Below, in pieces: positions 12,146 through 21,794 of a DNA stretch of 64,000 bases; the stretch's first letter is position 1, and every line of letters starts with the position of its first letter. Source of the stretch: Jaapia argillacea MUCL 33604 (taxonomy: Eukaryota > Basidiomycota > Agaricomycetes > Jaapiales > Jaapiaceae); contig KL197709.1 of assembly GCA_000697665.1 (NCBI GenBank), positions 1,611,791-1,675,790 on the forward strand, written 5' to 3'. The notes under the pieces are model-generated. The model was not told where the DNA came from and searched no databases. It was given only the letters and a program-made list of their open reading frames with translations. The position numbers and the translations under genes are program-made.

Positions 12146-13680
12146 ATGCATACCCTACAATTCCTCCTTGTTACTTTGGCTCTCCCGTCCCTCTTTTTCG
12201 CACACACGATACCTAGAGGCGACGGCCACAGTCACGAAGAACCAATTCGGAGAGCTCTACCATCTGCTTGGTACCAACGGGACGACCACCCAACTCACGC
12301 TCTTTTCAAGCGGCAGCAATCCGCTAACACAACCGCCTTCACGTACCCCCAAGTGGGTAGCGCCAGTATGTCAAATTTACCTCTGTCTCCCGTGAGGATA
12401 TTGATTCGAGTCGTCACACAGCATGGAGTGCCGCTTATCCCCAATCCACTCCTGACACCACCCAGCTTCCCCAGGTATGGGTGAACGCTCTCAATGCCGC
12501 TGTCGCGGCTGGCAAAATTCCCGACATTCCCCAGTCAACCCTCGTCAACGGTAACCCGACCTATCCCACAGGCTTCGATCCCAACAATGCCACTGTCTGC
12601 TCAGGCACATTCCAGTGCCGCATTCCTGGTGATGTCTGGGATGCACCCGCTGGCTACATTGGAACAGGGTTCGACGATGGTCCTCTTTCGGTAACTCACA
12701 TTGCTTAACAACCATCGTGCTCCTCTAATGTTTTTTGACCTCCCAGTACTCCCCCAGGCTCTACACCTACCTGACCCAGAATAACATCCCCGCCACCCAT
12801 TTCATGATCGGTGTAAACATCCTCCAAAACGCTGCGGCATTCCAACAAGCCGTGGCCGCTGGAGGGGATATCGCTGTTCATACTTGGACCCATCCGTATA
12901 TGACTACGCTGTCGAATCTCGACGTCCTTGCTCAGATCGGATGGACCATGGAGATCATCCATAATTCTACGGGCGGAAAGTTACCCGCTTTCTGGAGACC
13001 TCCCTACGGCGACAGTGATACGAGAACCAGAGCCATCGCTTATGAAGTGTTCGGTCTCACCACTATCGTATGGAATCAAGAGTAAAGCTTCCTAGCTTCC
13101 TTCACATGACCAGAGCTAATTTGCGTCTCGTCATAGTACCAACGACTGGAATCTCGGACTGGACGGTGTCACCGCTCAAAGCATCCAAGCCGAGATGACC
13201 ACGTGGTTGACTGGTCCCAAGAGTCCCGGACTTATCATCCTCGAACACGAACTCAGTGACGGTGCCATAGATGCTTTTGAGGCTGCCTACCCCCTCATGA
13301 TTTCAAATGGATGGAACCTCATCAGCGCCGCTCGTATCGTTAACGGTAATGGGTGGACGAACGGCACTGACAACGGAGGCGAAATTCCGTCGTATGGTAC
13401 GTTCCCTCTTTTTCTTTCCATGCCCCCTCCTCACCATTTCCCCTCGATTTGTTCAGGCTCATCCACAACCTCAACCGCCACATCAATAACCTCGACCATT
13501 GTTCCTCCTACCGTGTCCAGCGTACCAACGACCACCCGCTCTGGTGAGAATGGTGCAGGGTCCGCAACAGCTTCTCAAAAGTCTGGTGCTTTACCGAAGT
13601 TCCCTGGCTGGACGCTATATTCCGGACTATCTCTCTCAGCTTTCCTCGGACTCTTCAGCGCAGGGGCTGTACTTTTCTGA
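12146..13680 (+). CDS. Chitin deacetylase (polysaccharide deacetylase, NodB fold), secreted and probably GPI-anchored
   Basis: Secreted enzyme expected to remove acetyl groups from cell-wall chitin to make chitosan. The protein starts with a signal peptide, MHTLQFLLVTLALPSLFFA. The NodB metal motifs are present: GTGFDDGP near 12.66 kb (motif 1), HTWTHPY near 12.88 kb (motif 2) and FWRPPYGDSD near 12.99 kb (motif 3). VWNQDTNDW follows across an intron that removes about 13084-13137. LIILEHEL near 13.23 kb is motif 5. The C-terminus has a Ser/Thr-rich linker and a final hydrophobic segment ending FLGLFSAGAVLF, typical of a GPI-anchor signal. Introns also lie near 12360-12420, 12690-12747 and 13396-13456. 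The first motif has Gly where the family usually has Thr (TFDDGP). Confidence 0.9.
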
Positions 13681-14060
13681 TCTACGACATTTTTTTTTCC
13701 ATTGTCTCTTTGAAGAGATGGACTATGACTCGGTGCAAATTTTTATTCTTTAGCTATTGCACGACCACGCTCACGACTGTCAATGACCGACGTTCATCTC
13801 TCTATTCGTGGACAATCTGTGTTACATCCTGTGCTACCTTCGTTTTTAATGGACTTCCGTATACAGAGCAGGTGTTTCTTTCTCTTGAGTAGATTACTAT
13901 ATCCATCACCCACGTCGGTAGAAGATGGTCCTTGTTGGTTAGTGTAACCACCCTTGTTGTAGGTAGGCAGGTGTTCCACTGCGTAATTGCTTGATAACCA
14001 CGCCCCTTTACGGTTGCCATAAGCCGCCAGGATGAAGCTGGACGAAGCTGTTGTCTCGGA

Positions 14061-14190
14061 ATCATAAGGGACCTCTGGGACTGCGTAAGCATCGACGTGC
14101 GTATGGCAGGCTTATCCTAAAGGGGAAATGGCCTTCCTCGTCGTGCCTGACAGCGACAAAGCCATTTTCCCCGACGCTGATTACGTAATA
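14061..14190 (+). repeat. Left inverted arm, core
   Basis: Pairs with 14608-14737 in inverted orientation. Shared perfect blocks include GTATGGCAGG, GGAAATGGCCTTCCTCGTCG and CAGCGACAAAGCCATTTTC. Confidence 0.85.
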
Positions 14191-14607
14191 ATGCCCAAAA
14201 TGTCAGTTACTCGTTGAGTCTTGTCCCAGCCAAGAAATCGGTGAGCCTCCCGCCGTCGCCGCGCGCAGCTCGTGCGTTCACTGTCATGGACAGTGACGGG
14301 ATACTATAGTCACCACCCATGTTTAAGTCGCAAAAACTCGTGAAATTTCAGAAAATAATTCAGATTGTTCGCAACAACAACTTCGAGAAGATGCAGTCAA
14401 TATATATGAATTTATGGGGCCTGCCACATGCAGTGGTAAGGATCATTTCTGAGACTCAGTGAGGACACTCGGACCAAAACAAACACGGGAACTCTTTTTT
14501 TTTTAGCGAACGACAAGCGGACGTCCGTCAACATTGTCGGCAATGACGAGCGGGAAGGTTCCGTGTTGAGACGGATATTGCCGGCGAAGATATTGCCTCT
14601 TTGGGAT

Positions 14608-14737
14608 AGTTACGTAATCGCCGTCGGCGAAAATGGCTTTGTCGCTGTCAGCCACGACGAGGAAGGCCATTTCCACTCTAGGATATGCCTGCCATACACC
14701 AGTTCATGCTTACGCAGTCCCAGAGGTCCCTTACGAT
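14608..14737 (-). repeat. Right inverted arm, core
   Basis: Reverse complement matches 14061-14190 at roughly 88 percent by eye, without gaps. The divergence between arms suggests an old copy. Confidence 0.85.
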
Positions 14738-15079
14738 TCTAACATGACAGTTCTTGACAGCTTTGTCCTGGCGGCTCGTGGCGACGCTACGCCCCTTGGA
14801 CGTTGAAATGTAGGCGTTTGACTACCACAACCATGTAAACCGGATGATCTGAGAAGGTCGCGGACTTGGAACCTTCAGTTTTTCCCAGGCCGGTGGGCAG
14901 CGAGGCAGTTCGAGTAGGCATTGCACTGACCTACTCTGGTGAAGGTCTAAAGGCTGCTGCTCTGTGGTGGTAATCACAGACCTTGTTCTGAAAACCTTGC
15001 GCACCTAAGATTCTACCGCCCCCCGGTATATAATGAATCCCTCGTCACCAGCTTTGGTGAAACCGCCTGTCCTGTTGTC

Positions 15080-16815
15080 ATGTCCTCGCCCCTTGCGACT
15101 ACGATGATGTGCGACGGACGAACAACTTCCCTCCAACTCGCGCCTGAACTACTGTTTAAAATCGTTGATCTAGTCCCCCTCTCTTCTCTCCTGTCCCTTT
15201 GTCTTGTCTGCCGACACATTAACGTCGCGGCTACGACCGCTCTGTACGATGTCCTCCATCTGGATTCCAACGCGAAGATGGTGAGATGTTGCAGAACAAT
15301 CTCGCATAGGAAAGACATTGCTCTCGTTGTGAAGAGTCTGATAATACAGGGGAGGTCGGTACCATCACTCCGCTGCTCTCGCCATCCTGAGAGGCTGAAA
15401 TCCTGTTTGACCAGGTCGAAGTTGGACAATTTGTCTGCAACGTTTGACGATATGGATTTAGAAAGTCTGCGAGAGTCCCTCTCTCCCAGAGTCGACCGAG
15501 CCCGGCTTGGGTCCTTCTACCGGGTGTTCAACGACGCCCTCTCACAGATGTCCAACCTCACTCACCTCGAGCTCGTCGGGGACGATATCGACTTCAAACT
15601 CGTCTTACAGCGGTGCAGTTTCCCCGACCTCAAGGGATTCTGCTTCAGTGCCGACTTCTGCGCGGAGTTGGGAGTTTTTTTGAACAACCATCTTACCCTT
15701 GAGAGGCTATACTTGCCTTCTATTTTCGTTCCCCTCGCCTTGCCTAGATTTCCCTTCTCTCGGCTTTCTGTTCTCTACGCACCTGCCGACTTCGTTCGAC
15801 GTCAGGCACCTGGATCCCCGATGAAGAGCGTGGACGTGACCACGTTCCCAGTGGACACTGCCTTAGAGGCCACTTTACGGTCTCTTGCGCGCTCGACAGG
15901 TCCAATCGAGGCTTTGAGCTATGGAATCGTGTATTGGAGCCGCAGATTCATCATCGGCATTTCAATGGTCTTGCCAGATATTCAATTTATTGACATTGAA
16001 GTCGCCGTGAACATGCTTGAGGATGAAGATGAGGTGCGTTTTGTCAGCATTCTAAAACACATCTATCCTCACATCCCCTTTCGCGAAAAGGAATGGGAAC
16101 TCTACCGAGAACTGGACGTGATAATGAGCAGCTTCACCCAGCTCCAGACCCTCATCATAAACGCTCCTCGGAAGCCTCTCAGGAAAAAACATAGGAGCAT
16201 GAACGACGAGTACTCGACGCTACAAGTTTGGTCCGAGCGGTGCCCTTCCCTTATCCAGTCGGCCCTTCTCTGTAAGGATCGGTTCCGCTCTCGCCTTATA
16301 ACACGACTAACCGATTTTCAGGTGGTGTCATATGGCGAAGACAAGCACACAGATTGTGGTCTCCCGATTACGGCCATCCCTGGGGACCTTGTTGGATCAA
16401 CAGAACTTGGGGATCTTATACTCCCATCGCGGAGACCATTTGGGAACATGAATACCGTCGTGCTGTAGTCGAGGGCGAAGATTCATTATACATCAAAGTA
16501 AAGACGATGATTGCGTCTTTATGGGGTAATGATTTCGATGAATCGGATCCAAGTGGGAAGGGCGGAAAAGGAAAGGACGTCGAGAAGGAGGGGGTAGATC
16601 GGATAGCGAGGGATCTGATGATGAACGAGATGACGGCAGAAGAGCATACTGGTGGGGTACAGGGTGACGGCACAGCAGAGGTCGAGGGCGATCAGGTTAT
16701 CGAAGAACGCGAAGACAACGAAGTTGACTATGACGAAGAAGGGGAAGTTGGGAAAGATATGCGACCTTGCTTGAAGTTGGTTCACGAGCAAAGTTCAGTT
16801 CGACCCCTGAATTAG
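15080..16815 (+). CDS. F-box/leucine-rich-repeat-like protein, copy B
   Basis: Two exons (15080-16271 and 16322-16815) give 561 residues. The intron is 50 nt with a GTAAGG donor, a CTAAC branch site and a TTTTCAG acceptor. It is needed to reach the conserved C-terminal block; reading through it gives an unrelated short tail. The N-terminus LQLAPELLFKIVDLVPLSSL and LLSLCLVCRHINVAATTALY is F-box-like. The middle is related to copy A at 8.4-9.7 kb, including a last intron of the same phase at the same place. Unlike copy A, the second exon carries a long acidic, charged tail (DESDPSGKGGKGKDVEKEG and EVDYDEEGEVG). A role as an SCF substrate adaptor is inferred from the family only. Confidence 0.75.
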
Positions 16816-16914
16816 ACACCTTCATCATTGTGATATTCGCATGTAGCAAGATATAAAATGGGAGCTGTTGTAATGGAGCGAGGGATATCGACAAAGATGT
16901 AAACAACGAGCAGC

Positions 16915-19080
16915 TCAACTACCAGAGGTCGTAGCTCCGGGACTGACCCCGCCATCACTACGATACTGATTCCTGAGAACCAGAACGCCGCTGCGAAGCT
17001 GGGCGACCTCCTTTACTAGCCCAGTAAACTTGGCCTTCTTGGTTTCGTCAGTTAAATAAGGGGTGAAATGTTGGATACAGTCTCTGGTGGTAGCATGGGG
17101 AGTGTTCCGCAACCACTCAATCACCATCCTGTCATCAAGGATGCCCCCAGTGGCGGAAGGTACCGCAGGGGGGATCGGTTTTCGCTTCTTAGGTTTCGGA
17201 ACGGAGGAAGGCGCTGAGGGACTCGTAGGAGAAGCAGGTCCTAGCTCATCAGTGGCCTTGCGCTTCGCACTCGGCTTGGAAACACCAGGAATAGTAGGAC
17301 TTTGTACGGGCGGGCTTCCTGCAAGGCTTCCGACCGGACTCGTCGCACGACTTCCTCCTCCTCCTCCTGCCGGGGGGCTCGGTGCGAGGGGACTTCCCGC
17401 ACGGCTCACAGTTGGAGACTTTCCTCCTGTCTTTGGCTTCGGTGCTTTGGGACTTGTGGCCCGTAGAGCGACAACAGAATGTCCCCCGTGGCCAGGTGGA
17501 ACAGGGGAAGTAGCACGTGAACTTGGGGCAGATGGAGGTGGCTTGTTTGAAGGAGTGGAGGTAGCGTGAGATGGAGTCTGCGAACGCGAGGGTGGGCGCT
17601 GTTGTTGCTGCTGAACAGCAGGCCCAGTTGGGACTTCTTGGGGCTCTTCTTCTTCTTCCTCTTCCTGTTGTGGTCAAGAAAATTCAGTAGCTGAAGAACG
17701 GTGCAGGAGAGCATTTACCTCGCTCGCATATGGATTCTCTTCGTCATCGCTGTCGTAGGCATTGTTCTTCTCAAGGTTCTTAATGATCTTCTTCATCGCC
17801 TTCCCAGCTGTTGTCAATTTACTTTCGTCCTCATCGTCCTCCTCCTCTTCACCACCTTCCAGTTTGTTCGCTTTCCGATATTCACGCTTGATACGCTCCT
17901 CCATCTCCTTCGCTTCCTCATCATCATTATCTTCGGGCTCCATCTTCTCTTCGTCATCTGCGAACTCTTCTTCAAACTCCACCTCGTCCATATCACCCTC
18001 ACCGCCATACTCTCGCTCCTTTCGGCGTTTCGTGTCCATGCCTTCCTCGTCATCGTCCCCGAACAGATGACCCATTCCAGTGTCTACAGTGCGAAGGGCT
18101 CGACCATTCGGTCCCAAACTATGTCCAACATTGTAGACAAGGGAAGAGCTGCCTGGGAGGTTGCTATCAGGCTCGCCTTTGAACATCGCAGAAGTGGACG
18201 AGGAAGCTCCACGACCAGTTCGATGGAACAGCCAACGTTCCGGTTCTTTGTTCTTTGCTATCTTTGCCATCTACGAATCCTCAGATAGGCGTCGAGGTAG
18301 TAAAAAGCAACTCACGATCTGCTCAGCCTCATCCAGTGATCGAACGCCAAGGTTTCGCTTCTTCTCAAACTTGTACCACCGATGTGATGGAACGAATTTG
18401 AAGATATTATTCTCTGCTGGCATGAAGAAGGCGTAGTTTTCGGCTTTCGATGCTTCCTCCATCGAGCCGGTCCACACCTCATTCCCTGTCCCATCTTCCA
18501 TGACCCAAGGGTACCTCTCCTCCTTTCTCAATTTCCTGACCTCATCCGGCACCAGGTACACCTGCCTCGTCTTCCTTGCCGGCTTCTTCCTCCCACTATT
18601 CGCTCCTTTGTTCTCATCCTTCCCTGAGCCCGTAGCTGACGTCTCACCGAGATTGTGAATTGGTCTACCGTCCGCATCAACCATCACAACCTTCCCATCT
18701 GCTCCAATCACCGGTTTTCCGTCTGCCCCCAACATCGGTCCTACAGGCTTTTGGGCTGGGGCAGCGACGCTGACAGTGACATCCTTCCTATTCAACTTGA
18801 CAGGTTGCGCCCATGTGGATACATCAACTGGTCTAGTGGAGTGAAACTTCATAACGTCGTATTTCCACCCATTGAGAGCTGATGACATGAGTCGGTACTC
18901 TTGGTACTCACCCTCCGGTGGTGGAGGGTTGAGGTCATCGTCTACTGGAGGTGTTGGTTTGGGTCGAGGAGTAGACGAGTTGAGTCTCTTAGGACTAGGT
19001 TGGGGGACTGGTGCCTTATCGTTAGCGTCCTTCTTTGGTTTCTTGGGCATGAAAAGCGACGGCTTTGCTTTGGGTGGCAT
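16915..19080 (-). CDS. TFG1: Transcription initiation factor IIF alpha subunit (TFIIF-alpha, Rap74/Tfg1)
   Basis: General RNA polymerase II factor. Three exons (19080-18316, 18270-17719, 17664-16915) give 688 residues in consistent phase. The N-terminal half carries the dimerisation region that pairs with the beta subunit, including NAFF-type residues NYAFFMPAENNIFKFVPSHR, WYKFEKKRN and EPERWLFHRTGRG. The centre is a highly acidic and then a Pro/Ser-rich disordered linker. The last about 60 residues, from GGILDDRMVIEWLRNTP to VLVLRNQYR, form the winged helix that in other species contacts the FCP1 phosphatase. MPPKAKPSLFMPKKPKK is chosen as the start; an in-frame upstream codon at 19119 is not ATG. 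Introns are 45 and 54 nt. Large antisense frames over the acidic part are shadows. Confidence 0.92.
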
Positions 19081-19582
19081 GATTGATAAGTGAAAGGACG
19101 AGGCTAGCGATCGAACCACAAGGAAACGAAAGACGCGAGGGTTGAAAAGGAGGAGATTCAGTCAGGAAGGAGCATAAGACACTGAGGGGAGACAATTGGC
19201 GGTGGTGGTTGAGTGAGAACAACAACGCTCAGCCTGTGGCACAGTGGTCCAAACCGCACGTGGACACCGACTCGCGATGACAATCGTTGTAACCGGCACC
19301 GTGCTTCACAGAATCATATATAATTTAACTTTGCGTTAGAGTCGTACATGCAGTCATCTACGGGGCGAGCTGGTATGGGTTCCCTTGCTTAAGATGGGAA
19401 ATAACACGTTAGGTGGCATCGGGATACAAGCGAAAAACTACTGCAATTCCACCCTCGAAAAACTTATTATAAGGCACAAGAACAGGACCCATCGCTCATA
19501 AGCTGAACGTCCGTATAATGCGTCCTCACGAAGAACATATGGAAACCTATATTGATACAGAAATGGATCTCAAACCAAACCC
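19081..19582. other. Intergenic, between the TFIIF-alpha and bHLH genes
   Basis: About 500 bp. It should contain the TFIIF-alpha promoter and the bHLH 3' end. A TGGCACAGTGG string at about 19217 resembles a tRNA A box, but no matching B box or acceptor stem was found. Nothing else is recognised. Confidence 0.45.
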
Positions 19583-21557
19583 CTAAGCGGATGGTACCTC
19601 CTGTCCCTTCGATGGAGCACCACCGCTGGTGCCATTGGGTGGCAGGGCTTGAACAGAAGTCGGGCCCGCACCAGGTGGATATATGTTTTGCGATGAGGGC
19701 GGCCGAGATTGGGGCTGCTGGGGTTGAGGTTGTTGGGGAGGATGTGTGGGATGGACGCCGTGTGGAGGTGGTGGAACAGCGCCAGGGGGATAGTGTCCGC
19801 CCATACCGGGAGGAGGTTGTCCATACACAGGTGGTGGGCCAGCACCAAAAGGCGGCATTCCACCACGCATACCGTCAAGCTCGTGCCGTAACATCTCTAT
19901 ATCCCGAGCCATCTCTTGGTGACCATGCTTCAGCTGGACAATAAAGTCGATGGCTGGAGGAAGAGGGGGGGACCAGTGAGCCAGTGCAGATAGATACACG
20001 GCACGGAAAGACTTGCCTTTACTCAGGATCTCCCACTTGCTCGCCTTCATACCTCGATCGGCGGGGAGCTGGTCCCGTAATTCATCAAACAAGTCCTTCA
20101 TCTCCTTCCGCCGCTTTCTCTCCGCTAGTTTGTGTGATACACGGAGCTCTGGTGACCGGGAGTATGGGGTGGATCCATCCTTCTTCGATGATCCCCCAGG
20201 GGTATCGTCACCCTGCTCTCCTGAGGATGGCGGAGACTGCGCAGACTGACTGCCTGTTGACTGGTCTGTGCCACGAGCACGCGATGGGGGACGCGAGCGT
20301 GACCGTAACACCCTTTGTGTGGTGGGGCCGGTAGTGATATCGGGCATTGACATTCGACGATCGGGGGGTGCAAACGTAACGGAGTAATTCATAGGAACAG
20401 GCTGAGCCGAAGAGGATGGATCAAATGGAGGAGGGACGGACATGTTGTTATTTGGATCGTTTGTCGGAGGGGCAGGTCCCTGTTCTGGAGGACGGGTCGT
20501 GGCCGGCCACGCGAAAGTAGCCATGCCACCTGGCGGCCTGCCTTGTGGCTCGGCGGCAAAACCCGGAGACCCGTAACCCATCGACGCATTCCCGAGCGAG
20601 CCTGGTGTTGAATCACGCCTTTCATTACCCCACCATTGAGCCTGTGTAGACGTCCCTCCTATCCGAGAATCTACTGAATATCGTCGATCGTTCAAGCTCA
20701 ACTGTGCAATCCTTTGCGTGTCGAACGTCGAACCTCGTCGCTTGGGCGCAGGAGCGTCAGGATCCACACTCATCCCAGGTCCTACTAGTTGTGGGTCTAT
20801 TTCTGCGCCTTCCGGGCCTATAGCTCTATCCGCGGACACTTTGCGCTTCGTTCCCTGCAATACAAGTCCACACGTAAGATCGCTTGTTTCTATATGTCGA
20901 TAAAGGCTTCTCTTGCAGAATACAAACTACACCACCAAAACAATTACGGAAAAGACAAACACTCACTGATGGTCCACGAATATCACCGTTCTCAGGTGAC
21001 ACCCTCTGCTTCTCTGGGGGGTCGATATCCATTGCCGCTTCGTTGGAATTAAGTTGCGCTACAGAAACATATGAAATCATGATTGTCCACGAAACGAAAA
21101 GCGGAAATGACATACCATCCGCTCCTGTTTGGTCCGGCTGTCCTGACATCTTTCGTCCAGATCCTTCATGAAGACCGTGTGTGTCCTCCGAACGCTGGAT
21201 TGCAGACCCACGAGTTGCGTCGCCAAAGATGTAGGGAGATGATGGACGAGGCTCGTTGAGGGGATTGATTTCCCGAAAGGAGGAATCAGAAGCCGAGTTT
21301 CTGCGCGTATTGGTCGGGTGAGAGTGCAGCTGTGGATTGGGGCCAGCAGCGTGCAAGGATGGGTCCGTAATGGAGCCTCGTCGTTGATTCTGCAGATATT
21401 CGAGAGGCGCAAGAGTCTCAGCTGGTGAACGTCTGGAATGACCTGATGGAGAAGGGGGTTTTTTGTGGGAATTATCGGCGGCTAGGACGGCCGAGGCGGC
21501 CGGGATGATATCGCCCGAATTTGACGGTGATTTGGTTGCGCCCATTTCCTTGGGCAT
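19583..21557 (-). CDS. Basic helix-loop-helix transcription factor
   Basis: Four exons (21557-21116, 21058-20967, 20854-20017, 19953-19583) give 580 residues. The bHLH lies in the last third: basic region SHKLAERKRRKEMKD, helix 1 LFDELRDQLP, loop, then helix 2 ASKWEILSKAIDFIVQLK, followed by a heptad-like stretch that may extend dimerisation. His, Glu and Arg of the basic region are in the places used for E-box (CANNTG) recognition. The rest is disordered and rich in Pro, Ser and Gln. Helix 2 is only correct if a 63 nt intron (20016-19954) with a GC donor is removed. That intron is a multiple of three with no stop, so retention would insert 21 residues. ATG 21557 gives MPKEMGATKSP; ATG 21545 is also possible. 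No specific orthologue is named. Confidence 0.87.
19954..20016 (-). other. Probable GC-AG intron in the bHLH gene
   Basis: Exon end AAAG is followed by GCAAGT, and the intron ends CCTCCAG. Removing it joins SK to AIDFIV at the spacing seen in MAX-type helix 2. The only nearby GT donor would delete two residues from the helix. Confidence 0.75.
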
Positions 21558-21794
21558 TTGGAGGGAGGAGGAGAAGGGCAGAGCGAGCACAAGAGTTAGC
21601 AGGTAACGGAACAGGGAATTGAGGTTGATGGGTAGAAATGCTCGTGGCACGGACCGACACCAACGTGTCCACAGAAATCCACGTGGTCTGCACGCGCGGG
21701 AGAACTGAACTGTCCCACCCAGTTTGGTTATATTGCTTCCCATTCACAAGGGGAAAGAATCACGAAAATCACAAAAATCGTCGACTTTTCTCTA
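21558..21794. other. Intergenic, between the bHLH start and the ELG1 3' end
   Basis: About 240 bp, probably holding the bHLH promoter and the ELG1 3' UTR. No gene is seen. Confidence 0.5.

Larger units (their letters stand above)
14009..14789. mobile_element. Non-coding element with long terminal inverted arms (MITE-like or fold-back)
   Basis: Two arms match as an inverted repeat without gaps. Position p on the left pairs with 28798-p on the right. The best core is 14061-14190 against the reverse complement of 14608-14737, where I count about 115 identical positions of 130. Weaker similarity extends out to about 14009 and 14789, including GCCGCCAGG in both outer parts. The roughly 420 bp between the arms has no open reading frame of note. 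This is the shape of a non-autonomous DNA transposon or fold-back element. No target-site duplication was found by eye, so the exact ends are uncertain. Confidence 0.75.

Noticed and set aside
17701-18288. 195-residue plus-strand open frame
   Set aside because: It is the antisense shadow of the acidic, low-complexity centre of the TFIIF alpha gene; Leu/Phe/Ser runs mirror the Asp/Glu/Lys codons.
19200-19290. tRNA gene suggested by TGGCACAGTGG
   Set aside because: No B box and no pairing acceptor stem within the expected distance.
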